Assembly (NCBI GenBank): GCA_900543475.1
Contig: UQRU01000049.1
Coordinates: 1 to 15,319 of the forward strand
Direction: 5' to 3'
Origin: an uncultured Eubacteriales bacterium
GTDB lineage: Bacteria > Bacillota > Clostridia > Christensenellales > CAG-138
DNA length: 15,319 nt
In this document: positions 5,532-15,187 of the stretch, in pieces
How positions within the stretch are numbered: position 1 is the first letter of the stretch
Layout: the number at the start of each line of letters is the position of its first letter
Program-made: the position numbers and the translations under genes
The notes under the pieces: model-generated
The model's database searches: none
Told to the model about the DNA's origin: nothing
What the model saw: the letters and a program-made list of their open reading frames with translations, nothing else

Positions 5532-7296
5532 CGGCTTCTATCGCAAAATGGCCGCAGACAACATCCGCCGCAGCCGGGAAGTCTATCTCCCCTACCTGCT
5601 GGCGGCAGCCATCATCGGCTGCGTATATTTCCTGGTGGTGAGCATGTCCTTTGCCGAAAACTTGACCGGGGTCCCCGGCGGCGAAACCGCCCGGCTCATG
5701 TTTGCCATGGGGACCGTTGTGTTCACCATTTTCGCCTTCTGCTTCCTGCTGTCTATCAACCGCTTCCTCATCAAGCAGCGAAAAAAGGAATTCGGCCTGT
5801 ATGGGGTATTGGGGCTTTCCAAGGGCCACGTAGGCCGGATCCTCGTATGGGAAAACGCCATGGTGCTGCTGGGGGGCCTATGCCTGGGGCTGGTGTTTGC
5901 CCTGATGTTCGGCAAGCTGCTCTTTTTGGTCCTGCTCAAGCTTATGCGCAGCCTCCCCAGCCTGGATTTCTCCCCCTCGCCTTTGGCATACCTTGCGGTG
6001 ATCGGGCTGTTCCTGGCGGTGTTCGTATGCACCTGCCTGTATAACCTGGCCCAGGTCCATCTTTCCAACCCCATCCAGCTCATGCAGAGCCAGCGCCAGG
6101 GGGAAAAGGATAGCCGCCTGGTGGTTCCAAAGGCCATCCTGGGCCTGCTGCTCCTGGGCGCCGCCTATTACTTTGCCTGGACCATCCAAAAGCCCGGCAT
6201 GGCCATGGGCATCTTTTTCCTGCTGGTACTCATGGTGATCGTCGCCACCTATTTCCTTTTCCAGGCGGGCAGCATCGCCATTTTGCGGCTGCTGCGGGCC
6301 AATAAGAATTTCTATTACCAGCCCAGCCACTTTGTCTCGGTTGCCAGCATGTTCCACCGGATGCGGCAAAACGCCAGCAGCTTGGCCGGGATCTGCATCC
6401 TGTCCACCATGCTTACCGTGACCCTCACCGGCACCCTCGCCCTTTATCTAGGCCAGGAGGAGACCTTAAAGCCCCTATATCCCTACAACGTATGCTATCA
6501 CATCATCCAAAACGAGGAAAACCCAGACCCTCAAATGACCCCCGAAGCCATCGACGCCTTTCTGGCGGAACAGGCCCAGGCCCAAGGGTTGACCATGTCC
6601 GCCCAGACCGATGGACGGTTGGTACATACGGAAAACACCCAGAACGAAGGCTATAGCGAGCCCCTGGTTGGATTTCTGGTGGTCTACGCAGACTCCACCT
6701 GCCAGACGCTGCCCCATTCCATCCTGCTGGACGACTACCTATATTTCGACCTGGCGGGGCCAGAGGACGCCTGCCTGGACTTTGTGGAGCAGATCCCAGC
6801 CAGGGTAGCGGCGGCCTTTGGATTGCCGGAGGAGAGTTTCGGGCAGGTCCGAGACATTTTTTCCGCCCGGCAGACGGGCTATGGCACCTACGGCGGACTT
6901 CTATTCCTGGGCGCTTTCTTCAGCATCCTATTCCTGGCGGTGGCAGTGCTGATGCTCTATTTCAAGCAGATCACCGAGGGCAACGAGGACCGGGAACGCT
7001 TCGCCTTGCTGCAAAAGGTGGGCATGGATCAAACGCAGGTGCATCGCGTCATCAATTCCCAGGTGCTGTGGGTTTTCTTCCTACCCCTGGGGGCTACCTT
7101 GCTACATATGGTATTTGCCAGCCGTATCCTCTCCAGAATGCTGGGCGCTTTCAATATGTCGGACTTTGGGCTGGCCATTACCTGCGCCGGGTTTGTCTCC
7201 CTGGGCTTTGCCCTGCTGTATTGGATCGCCTACCGGCTCACCGCCCGGGTGTATTACCGGATCGTCCGGTGGGGTACGGAGGGTCGCCCATGCTAA
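5521..7296 (+). CDS. bceB: BceB-type FtsX-like ABC transporter permease
   Basis: This 591-residue membrane protein has about ten predicted helices (near 22-42, 58-80, 108-135, 155-175, 203-222, 228-250, 286-309, 457-480, 514-532 and 547-575). One large extracellular domain (about 311-455) sits between helices 7 and 8, which is the BceB arrangement. After helix 2 comes RKKEFGLYGVLGLSKGHVGRI, the cytoplasmic coupling segment typical of FtsX-like permeases. In the known family this domain binds the peptide-lipid complex, and the permease both removes the drug and signals to the kinase. The domain here is about 145 residues, shorter than the roughly 200 of classical BceB. GGAGG precedes the ATG. 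The stop overlaps the start of the next gene. Confidence 0.93.
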   Translation: MLGNGFYRKMAADNIRRSREVYLPYLLAAAIIGCVYFLVVSMSFAENLTGVPGGETARLMFAMGTVVFTIFAFCFLLSINRFLIKQRKKEFGLYGVLGLSKGHVGRILVWENAMVLLGGLCLGLVFALMFGKLLFLVLLKLMRSLPSLDFSPSPLAYLAVIGLFLAVFVCTCLYNLAQVHLSNPIQLMQSQRQGEKDSRLVVPKAILGLLLLGAAYYFAWTIQKPGMAMGIFFLLVLMVIVATYFLFQAGSIAILRLLRANKNFYYQPSHFVSVASMFHRMRQNASSLAGICILSTMLTVTLTGTLALYLGQEETLKPLYPYNVCYHIIQNEENPDPQMTPEAIDAFLAEQAQAQGLTMSAQTDGRLVHTENTQNEGYSEPLVGFLVVYADSTCQTLPHSILLDDYLYFDLAGPEDACLDFVEQIPARVAAAFGLPEESFGQVRDIFSARQTGYGTYGGLLFLGAFFSILFLAVAVLMLYFKQITEGNEDRERFALLQKVGMDQTQVHRVINSQVLWVFFLPLGATLLHMVFASRILSRMLGAFNMSDFGLAITCAGFVSLGFALLYWIAYRLTARVYYRIVRWGTEGRPC

Positions 7297-7799
7297 AGAC
7301 CCATCTCCCTTATCTGTTCCTGCTGTTGGGCGTGTTCCTGCTGTTTGTGGTGCTGCTGCCCAAGGCCCTGGATACGGTGGGGCAAGATCATCTGTTGGCC
7401 TTTTATAGCCAAGCTGTGGAGCAAGCAGGGGCCCTGGCCTTGGCGCCCCCGGAGGAAACGCCCGGTATTCTGGAGCGGGACCCGGATGGCTATACCGGCA
7501 GCTACCAGGCCTCCCTTTCCGGTTATACCGGCCAGCTGACTCTCTTTGGCGGTACCAGCATCCAGCCGGAAACGGAAGCCCTATCCCTGCATAGCCAGAT
7601 CCAGGGCCAGAACGGAACCGCCCAGCTCCTTTACCAAATGGGCAGCGGCGCGCCTGAGATCCTGCTCTCCGACTCCGGGGAATATGCGGGCCAGCTGACT
7701 GCCCCGGCTGGCAGCTGCTACCTGACCCTGGACCTACAGGATTTCTCCGGGGATATCTCCATAACCGTGCAACCCCTGGAAGAATGTGCTATAATGTAG
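7290..7799 (+). CDS. Membrane-anchored extracellular protein of the Bce-like operon, unknown family
   Basis: I do not recognise this 169-residue protein. Residues 6-24 form one strongly hydrophobic helix with little charge before it (MLKTH), followed by Pro-Lys. There is no Cys lipobox, so it should be an N-terminally anchored outside-facing protein or an uncleaved signal anchor. The outer part begins with a short helical stretch, then alternates polar and hydrophobic residues like a small beta-sandwich. Three related pieces stand out: GYTGSYQASLS (68-78), GYTGQLTLFGG (79-89) and EYAGQLTAPAG (131-141). Its ATG overlaps the permease stop codon, with GGAGGG six bases upstream inside the permease gene, so it is translationally coupled. 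The position suggests it assists or modulates peptide sensing by the permease. No such partner belongs to the classical four-gene Bce module. Confidence 0.8.
   Translation: MLKTHLPYLFLLLGVFLLFVVLLPKALDTVGQDHLLAFYSQAVEQAGALALAPPEETPGILERDPDGYTGSYQASLSGYTGQLTLFGGTSIQPETEALSLHSQIQGQNGTAQLLYQMGSGAPEILLSDSGEYAGQLTAPAGSCYLTLDLQDFSGDISITVQPLEECAIM
7767..7795 (+). promoter_or_regulatory. Candidate yccF promoter inside the end of the fifth operon gene
   Basis: A perfect TATAAT (7790-7795) is preceded by TGC, making an extended -10. Seventeen bp upstream lies GTGCAA (weak -35). It sits in the last codons of the preceding gene. Transcription would start near 7802, placing the hairpin at 7807-7827 in the yccF leader. 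Confidence 0.45.
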
Positions 7800-7806
7800 G
7801 CTGATT

Positions 7807-7827
7807 CGCGGCGCATCCTGCGCCGCG
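7807..7827 (+). terminator. Hairpin between the Bce-like operon and yccF
   Basis: CGCGGCGCA-TCC-TGCGCCGCG is a 9-bp perfect stem just after the fifth gene. The tail (CCATTTCAAATG) is not a real T run, so it may be a weak terminator, an mRNA 3'-end stabiliser, or a leader hairpin for yccF. Confidence 0.5.
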
Positions 7828-7856
7828 CCATTTCAAATGAGGAGGCTGTCTGACCC

Positions 7857-8225
7857 ATGCGCTTGATCGGCAACATTCTCTGGTTCCTGTTCGGCGGGTT
7901 CCTTCTGGGACTGAGCTGGTTTTTTGCCGGTATCCTTTGGTGCGTCACCATCATCGGCATCCCCTGGGGGCTCCAATGCTTTAAGTTTGCCAAGCTGACC
8001 TTCTGGCCCTTTGGCAAGGACATCCAATACGGCGGCGGGGCCATGTCCCTATTGGCCAACATCATCTGGCTGCTGATCAGCGGCCTGCCCCTGGCTATCG
8101 AAGCCTTTGTGTTTGGCTGCCTGTGGTGCATCACCATCATCGGCATCCCTTGGGGGAAACAGTACTTTAAGTTGGCAAAGCTGGCGCTGATGCCCTTCGG
8201 CGCCACCGTGGGCGCCATTCGCTAG
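7857..8225 (+). CDS. yccF: YccF-family integral membrane protein with duplicated domain
   Basis: This 122-residue protein is almost entirely hydrophobic and carries two copies of the YccF (DUF307) inner-membrane domain. ILWCVTIIGIPWGLQCFKFA at residue 26 and CLWCITIIGIPWGKQYFKLA at residue 88 are the same block 62 residues apart, each ending in a WPFG/MPFG motif. Each copy has a transmembrane segment starting NI(L/I)W. Two copies in one chain is the usual form of the family; the molecular role is not known. GAGGAGG lies 11 bases before the ATG. It is followed by a terminator. It may be expressed from its own promoter or by read-through from the Bce-like operon. Confidence 0.9.
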   Translation: MRLIGNILWFLFGGFLLGLSWFFAGILWCVTIIGIPWGLQCFKFAKLTFWPFGKDIQYGGGAMSLLANIIWLLISGLPLAIEAFVFGCLWCITIIGIPWGKQYFKLAKLALMPFGATVGAIR

Positions 8226-8243
8226 GCCCCCTGCTCCCCTTCT

Positions 8244-8278
8244 GCGAGCCACACGCTGTGCGGCTCGCTGTTTTGTTT
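8244..8278 (+). terminator. Terminator of yccF
   Basis: GCGAGCC (8244-8250) pairs with GGCTCGC (8262-8268). CAC/GTG pairs further in, after one mismatch. The stem is followed by TGTTTTGTTT. It lies about 20 bp after the yccF stop. Confidence 0.8.
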
Positions 8279-8317
8279 GGTAAAACCTATGCGGCCTACC
8301 ACCGGTAGGGCTGCATT

Positions 8318-8451
8318 GGCCTGGCCCCGCGGGGGGGCGGCGGGGGCGCGAAGCGCACACAAAGGGCGCAGGGGCCTTTGGCCCCTGCGCCCTTTGGTTT
8401 GGCGGCCCGGAGGGCCGCCAAACGCCGCCGCCCCCCCCGCGGGGCCAGGCC
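8318..8451. repeat. Nested inverted repeat able to form a cloverleaf/cruciform
   Basis: The outer arms GGCCTGGCCCCGC plus a G run plus CGGCG (8318-8342) and their complement (about 8427-8451) pair over about 25 bp with a single-base difference in the G/C run (7 versus 8). Inside are two further perfect hairpins: 8360-8396 with a 17-bp stem and TTT loop, and 8397-8423 with a 12-bp stem and GGA loop. A small GCG-CGAAG-CGC hairpin lies near 8346-8356. The inner hairpins are immediately adjacent and the second reaches the outer arm, so the whole folds into a closed multi-branch structure. It lies between two terminators in a convergent gap and has no coding content. The form suggests a dispersed intergenic repeat or a small non-autonomous mobile element. 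Confidence 0.8.
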
Positions 8452-8491
8452 ACCCCCAGGCAAAGCCGCAGGCCGCCCCCCATGTTCGCGC

Positions 8492-8523
8492 AAAAAGCCG
8501 CTGTCCACCCAAGAGACAGCGGC
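8492..8523 (-). terminator. Terminator of the PHP-domain gene
   Basis: On the minus strand, GCCGCTGTC and GACAGCGGC form a 9-bp perfect stem with a 9-nt loop, directly followed by TTTTTG. It lies about 70 bp downstream of the stop codon. Confidence 0.9.
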
Positions 8524-8591
8524 AGGGAAAACAGAGGGAGGCGACCCGGCCTTTTATCCGGCATGGCCGTGGGGCGACGATAGGTATCAGA

Positions 8592-9410
8592 TTAGGAACG
8601 CTGGAGCAACCAGGTGTACACAGGTTCCAGCAAGGGGGATTGTTGCCAAGTACAGCCCAACCTGTTGTCCGGCCGGTTATCCCCGTGGAAATCGCTGCCG
8701 CAGGTAAGAAGCATACCATACTGCTGGGCCATGGAGATATAGGTGTCCCGCTGGCCGGGGGTGGCGGTGGGATAGAAGGCTTCCAGGCCGTCCAACCCTG
8801 CCGGATGGAGGCGGGCCACCAGGGCGGCCACATCCGCCTTGACCTTGCAGGGATGGGCCAACACCGCAAGCCCCCCTGCCTGGTGGATCAAGGCGATGGC
8901 GTCCTCGGGGAGGATCCGCTTGGTTTCCACATAGCCAGGGGTTCCCCGGAAGAGATAGTTTCGAAACGCTTCCCCGATCGTAGGGGCAAAGCCGCCGGCC
9001 ACCAGGGCCAGGGCCACATGCAGCCGGGTAGGCGTGCCGTGCTGGGCGGGAAAAAAGGGCCTTACATCCACCCCGGCCGCCGCCAGCTGGTTCAGGATCG
9101 CTTCGTTGCGGGCTTGGCGGCGCTGGGCGTTGCGGGCGGCAAACTCCTGTAAGGCAGGGTGCTGGGGGTCCACCCCCAACCCCAGCATGTGCAGCTCCGT
9201 GTGGAACTCCGTATCCAGCTCCAGGCCGGGGATCACCCGTATCCCCAGGCGGGCGCCTGCATCCATGGCTTCCGGAATGCCCTGGATGCAGTCGTGGTCC
9301 GTCAGGGCCACGATGCCCAAACCCGCTGCCTTGGCCTTTTCCACCAGAAGACTGGGGGTACAGGTGCCATCCGACATATTGGAATGGGTATGCAGGTCCA
9401 TGGGTTCCAT
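8592..9410 (-). CDS. PHP-domain metallo-phosphoesterase (YciV / nucleoside bisphosphate phosphatase-like)
   Basis: This 272-residue soluble protein has the metal-binding motifs of the PHP fold: DLHTHSNMSDG (H7, H9, D14), LTDHD (H39), GLELD (E64), LHMLG (H74), RLHVA (H131), AHP (H186) and GSDFHG (D240, H242). All expected metal ligands are present, so it should be active. The helical insertion between H74 and H131 is usual for the YciV/TrpH group, whose members hydrolyse 3',5'-nucleoside bisphosphates or trim RNA 5' ends; which substrate applies here cannot be told. An ATG eight codons upstream (9432-9434) is in frame, but the AAGGAGG at 9421-9427 lies inside that extension and ten bases before the ATG at 9408-9410, so the shorter start is chosen. 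Confidence 0.9.
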   Translation of the reverse strand: MEPMDLHTHSNMSDGTCTPSLLVEKAKAAGLGIVALTDHDCIQGIPEAMDAGARLGIRVIPGLELDTEFHTELHMLGLGVDPQHPALQEFAARNAQRRQARNEAILNQLAAAGVDVRPFFPAQHGTPTRLHVALALVAGGFAPTIGEAFRNYLFRGTPGYVETKRILPEDAIALIHQAGGLAVLAHPCKVKADVAALVARLHPAGLDGLEAFYPTATPGQRDTYISMAQQYGMLLTCGSDFHGDNRPDNRLGCTWQQSPLLEPVYTWLLQRS

Positions 9411-9460
9411 CGAGTCCCTTCCTCCTTGTTCCATAGGGTTTCAATGCCGCGGTAAGAAAC

Positions 9461-9507
9461 AGGCTCCGTCTGGCGCCATGGCCTAGGCCATGGGGAAGGC
9501 GGAGCCT
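9461..9507 (-). terminator. Probable ftsH terminator / large hairpin
   Basis: On the minus strand, AGGCTCCG pairs with CGGAGCCT as the base. The centre is an 18-nt perfect palindrome CCATGGCCTAGGCCATGG (9476-9493), with a mismatched middle between them. The tail TGTTTCTTACC is only partly T-rich. It lies about 50 bp after the ftsH stop and before the PHP gene. Confidence 0.6.
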
Positions 9508-9558
9508 TGGGATCGCATTTGTTTTTAGCGGACGGCAGGCTATGGGCCCGGCCTTGGC

Positions 9559-11589
<2,031 letters not shown>

Positions 11590-11665
11590 GTTTGTACCTC
11601 CATGGGTATGCAAAAATGCAGTCCTGCAAACAGCATACCACGTTTAAGCATATCGTATCCTACTA

Positions 11666-11694
11666 ATAGTAGCACAAAAGGTTTACCACTTCAA
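11666..11694 (-). promoter_or_regulatory. ftsH promoter
   Basis: On the minus strand, TTGAAG (11689-11694), exactly 17 bp, TACTAT (11666-11671). The -10 lies within a small palindrome CTACT-ATT-AGTAG, which could be an operator or chance. The leader to the TTG start is about 70 nt. Confidence 0.7.
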
Positions 11695-11737
11695 ACCCCA
11701 ATCCGCTGAAAAAGGTGAAAAAACCGTGAAGGGATGC

Positions 11738-11766
11738 TTTACAAACCGGTTTCTTTTCACTAATAT
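11738..11766 (+). promoter_or_regulatory. ileS promoter
   Basis: TTTACA (11738-11743), exactly 17 bp, TAATAT (11761-11766). Transcription from about 11773 gives a leader near 80 nt. The leader holds short stems (for example CGGGG/CCCCG and GGCTCG-TATT-CGGGCC) but no T-box AGGGTGG-type motif, so the tRNA-sensing T-box common upstream of Gram-positive synthetase genes appears absent. Confidence 0.8.
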
Positions 11767-11854
11767 AAAGGTACCGGCTCTATGCGGGGCGGCTTGGCTC
11801 CCCGTGGGCTCGTATTCGGGCCGGAGCAAACAATCCACAAGCAGGAGAAGCATC

Positions 11855-14800
11855 ATGTACAAAAAGGTTTCCACAACCCTGGATTTCGCAGGCCGCGAAA
11901 AGGATACCCTGGCCTTCTGGAAGCAGGCGCGTATCTTTGAAAAGAGCGTGGAGCTGCGTCGGGGCGCGCCCGCCTATACCTTCTACGATGGCCCCCCCAC
12001 CGCCAATGGCAAGCCCCATATCGGCCATATCCTCACCCGTTCCATCAAGGACATCATTCCCCGCTATCGCACCATGAAGGGCTACGATGTGCTACGCAAG
12101 GCGGGCTGGGATACCCATGGCCTTCCTGTGGAGCTGGAGGTGGAAAAAGAACTGGGCCTGGACGGCAAGGAGCAGATCGAGGCCTATGGGGTGACCCCCT
12201 TTATCCAGAAGTGCAAGGAATCCGTCTGGAAATACAAGGGCGAATGGGAAGAGATGAGCGACCGTGTAGGCTTCTGGGCCGACATGGAAGATCCCTATAT
12301 CACCTATGAAGACAATTACATCGAATCCGAATGGTGGGCCCTCAAGACCATCCATGAAAAGGGCCTGCTCTATAAGGGCCATAAGATCGTCCCCTATTGC
12401 CCCCGCTGCGGCACGGCCCTTTCCTCCCACGAGGTAGCCCAGGGCTATAAGGATATAAAGGAAACCAGCGCCACCGTCCGCTTCCGCTGCGCGGATGAGG
12501 ACGCCTATTACCTGGCCTGGACCACCACCCCCTGGACGCTGCCCAGCAACGTGTGCCTGTGCGTAAACGCCCACGTGGAATACTGCCGCGCCCGCAAGGA
12601 TGGGGAGACCTTCATCCTGGCCCGGGACCTGGTGGAAAGCGTATTGGGCGAGGGGGCTGAGATCCTGGATGTGTTCCCCGGCAGCGACCTGGTGGACCGG
12701 GACTATGAGCCCCTGTTCCCCTGCACCGGGGCCGCCTGCGCCAAAACCGGCAAACGGGGCCATTACGTGATCGCGGACGACTACGTTACCACCACCGACG
12801 GTACCGGCATCGTCCACAACGCCCCTGCCTTCGGCGAGGACGACGCCCGGGTGTGCAAGGAACACGACATGCCCTTTATCCAGCTGGTGGATACCCGGGG
12901 CAATATGTGCGGCGGCACCCCCTGGGACGGCGCCTTTGTAAAGGATGCGGACAAGCTGATCCTCCGTGACCTGAGGGAAGCGGGCCTGCTGTTTGCGGCG
13001 CCGGAGTTTGAGCATAGCTATCCCTTCTGCTGGCGCTGCGACACCCCCTTGATCTATTACGCCCGCCAGAGCTGGTTCATCAAGATGACCGCCATCCGGG
13101 ACCGGCTCATGGAATACAACCGGCGCATCAACTGGATCCCCGAGACCATCAAGGAAGGCCGCATGGGCAACTTCCTGGAAAACGTCATCGATTGGGGCAT
13201 CAGCCGGGAGCGTTATTGGGGCACCCCCCTGCCTGTGTGGGTGTGCAAGGATTGCGGCCACGTCCATGTGATCGGCAGCCGCAAGGAGCTGTGTCAGCTG
13301 GCCCCCGGCACCCCGGAGGACCTGGAGCTCCACAAGCCCTTCCTGGATCCCATCACCTTCCCCTGCGAAAAGTGCGGCGGCGAAATGCGCCGGGAGCCCG
13401 TGGTGATCGACTGCTGGTTCGATAGCGGCTCCATGCCCTTTGCCCAGTGGCACTATCCCTTTGAAAACAAGGAGCTCTTTGCCCGCCGCTACCCCGCCAA
13501 TTTCATTAGCGAGGCCGTGGACCAAACCCGGGGCTGGTTCTATACCCTCCTGGCCATCTCCACCTGCCTGTTCGATGAGCCCAGCTTCCAAAATTGCCTG
13601 GTGCTGGGCCTGGTCCAGGATAAGGACGGCCTGAAGATGAGCAAGCACAAGGGCAACGTGGTGGATCCCTGGTCCGTATTGGATAAGCAGGGGGCCGACG
13701 CGGTGCGTTGGTATTTCTATACCGGCTCCATGCCCTGGCTGCCCAGCCGCTTCTCCCCGGAAGCCGTATCCGAAGCCCAACGGAAATTCATGGGTACTTT
13801 CTGGAACACCTATGCCTTCTATGTCCTCTATGCGGACATCGACGGCTTTGATCCCACCGCCCATACCCTCTGCCGGGAAAACCTTTCCCCCATGGATAAG
13901 TGGATCCTCTCCCGGCTCAATTCCCTGGTCAAGGCTGTGGACGCCTACCTGGGGGATATCCGCATCACCGAGGCCGGCCGGGAGCTCCAGCGGTTTATCG
14001 ACGACCTGTCCAACTGGTATGTCCGCCGCTGCCGCGACCGCTACTGGGGCAAGGATATGACCCCGGATAAAGAGGCCGCTTACATGACCCTCTTTACCGT
14101 TCTTAAGACCCTGAGCTTGATCTCCGCCCCCTTTATCCCCTTCATGACTGAGGAGATCTACCAGAACATCGTCCGTACCGTGGACAAGGACGCCCCGGAG
14201 AGCATCCACCTGTGCGATTGGCCCGCTGTGGACGAGAGCTTCATCGATCCCCAGCTGGAAGCCCACATGGACCAGGTGCTGGACGTGGTGGTGCTGGGCC
14301 GCAGCGCCCGCAATACCGCCAACATCAAAAACCGGCAGCCCTTGCCCGCCATGTTCATCCAGGGCCCGGCCCTGCCGGCGCTGTATTCCGCCATCATCGC
14401 CGAGGAGCTGAACGTGAAGGCCGTGGAATATGTCAGCGACGCTTCCTCCTTCATCACCTACAACGTGAAGCCCCAGCTCAAGACCCTTGGGCCCCGCTAT
14501 GGCAAGCTGCTGCCCAAGATCAACGCCTATCTGGCCCAGAGCGGCGTGGGCGACCAGGTGGTAGCCGCCCACAAGGCAGGCGATCCCTATACCTTCCAGC
14601 TGGAGGGCGCGTCCGTCAGCCTCGCCCCCGAGGATGTGCTGGTGTCCACCGGCCAGAAGGAAGGCTTTGTGGCGGAGTCCGACCGGGATACCTCCGTGGT
14701 GCTGGATATCCGTCTGACCCCTGCCCTCGTTGAAGAAGGCTTCGTCCGGGAGCTGGTCAGCAAGATCCAGACCATGCGCAAGGAGGCGGATTTTGCAGTG

Positions 14801-14983
14801 ACCGACCATATCGCCGTCTATTACCAGGGCAGCGATACCATCGCCGACATCTTCGCCCGCTACGGCGACGCCATCGCCGCCGATACCTTGGCCGATCAGC
14901 TTCACAACGCCCAGCCCCAGGGCTATTCCAAGGACTGGGACGTGAACGGCGAAGCCGTTTCCCTGGGCGTACAAAAACGCTAG
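11855..14983 (+). CDS. ileS: Isoleucyl-tRNA synthetase, long (IleS2, eukaryotic-like) type
   Basis: This class I synthetase charges tRNA-Ile with isoleucine in the cytosol. The signature motifs are PHIGH (54-58) and KMSKH (594-598). The CP1 editing domain carries WTTTPWTLPSN (from about 222) and GTGIVHNAPAFGEDD. Cys pairs occur at CPRCG (near 182), CKDCG (near 464) and CEKCG (near 504). At 1042 residues, with an extended C-terminal part and no CxxCW zinc finger at the end, it fits the type 2 class rather than the roughly 930-residue bacterial type 1. Type 2 enzymes are often less sensitive to mupirocin; that is family knowledge, not shown here. The frame stays open 43 codons upstream, but AGGAG seven bases before ATG 11855-11857 and the protein start MYKKVSTTLDF fix the start. 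Confidence 0.97.
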   Translation: MYKKVSTTLDFAGREKDTLAFWKQARIFEKSVELRRGAPAYTFYDGPPTANGKPHIGHILTRSIKDIIPRYRTMKGYDVLRKAGWDTHGLPVELEVEKELGLDGKEQIEAYGVTPFIQKCKESVWKYKGEWEEMSDRVGFWADMEDPYITYEDNYIESEWWALKTIHEKGLLYKGHKIVPYCPRCGTALSSHEVAQGYKDIKETSATVRFRCADEDAYYLAWTTTPWTLPSNVCLCVNAHVEYCRARKDGETFILARDLVESVLGEGAEILDVFPGSDLVDRDYEPLFPCTGAACAKTGKRGHYVIADDYVTTTDGTGIVHNAPAFGEDDARVCKEHDMPFIQLVDTRGNMCGGTPWDGAFVKDADKLILRDLREAGLLFAAPEFEHSYPFCWRCDTPLIYYARQSWFIKMTAIRDRLMEYNRRINWIPETIKEGRMGNFLENVIDWGISRERYWGTPLPVWVCKDCGHVHVIGSRKELCQLAPGTPEDLELHKPFLDPITFPCEKCGGEMRREPVVIDCWFDSGSMPFAQWHYPFENKELFARRYPANFISEAVDQTRGWFYTLLAISTCLFDEPSFQNCLVLGLVQDKDGLKMSKHKGNVVDPWSVLDKQGADAVRWYFYTGSMPWLPSRFSPEAVSEAQRKFMGTFWNTYAFYVLYADIDGFDPTAHTLCRENLSPMDKWILSRLNSLVKAVDAYLGDIRITEAGRELQRFIDDLSNWYVRRCRDRYWGKDMTPDKEAAYMTLFTVLKTLSLISAPFIPFMTEEIYQNIVRTVDKDAPESIHLCDWPAVDESFIDPQLEAHMDQVLDVVVLGRSARNTANIKNRQPLPAMFIQGPALPALYSAIIAEELNVKAVEYVSDASSFITYNVKPQLKTLGPRYGKLLPKINAYLAQSGVGDQVVAAHKAGDPYTFQLEGASVSLAPEDVLVSTGQKEGFVAESDRDTSVVLDIRLTPALVEEGFVRELVSKIQTMRKEADFAVTDHIAVYYQGSDTIADIFARYGDAIAADTLADQLHNAQPQGYSKDWDVNGEAVSLGVQKR

Positions 14984-15071
14984 GTCCTACGGTGCTACGC
15001 GCACGGCGATCGTCGCGCAACAGCGGGTGAGGTTGTCTGATGATAGTATCCCGCGGCAGGCGGATGAAGCC

Positions 15072-15103
15072 GCCGCTGCCCGTAGGGCATGGGCAGCGGC
15101 TTT
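15072..15103 (+). terminator. First terminator-like hairpin after ileS
   Basis: GCCGCTGCCC (15072-15081) and GGGCAGCGGC (15091-15100) form a 10-bp perfect stem with a 9-nt loop. The tail is only TTTG, so it may be leaky. Confidence 0.65.
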
Positions 15104-15153
15104 GCCCCAGGGGGCGGGGCCGTTGCCGCGTCTCTTCCTACCATGGATTGGTT

Positions 15154-15187
15154 GCCCGGCCCCGTAGAGCGTGGGGCCGGGCTTTTT
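15154..15187 (+). terminator. Second terminator after ileS
   Basis: GCCCGGCCCC (15154-15163) and GGGGCCGGGC (15173-15182) form a 10-bp perfect stem with a 9-nt loop, followed directly by TTTTTCTG. It is stronger than the hairpin 70 bp before it. No gene is visible between the two. Confidence 0.85.

Noticed and set aside
8277..9152. 291-residue plus-strand open frame
   Set aside because: It runs through the inverted repeat and then antisense to the PHP gene. The composition is an artefact of repeat and GC bias.
11773..11854. Possible T-box riboswitch before ileS
   Set aside because: The leader is only about 80 nt and shows no AGGGTGG-type core or antiterminator/terminator pair.
12092..14974. 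960-residue open frame on the minus strand
   Set aside because: It lies fully antisense to ileS, has no domain, and arises from GC-rich codon bias in the real gene.
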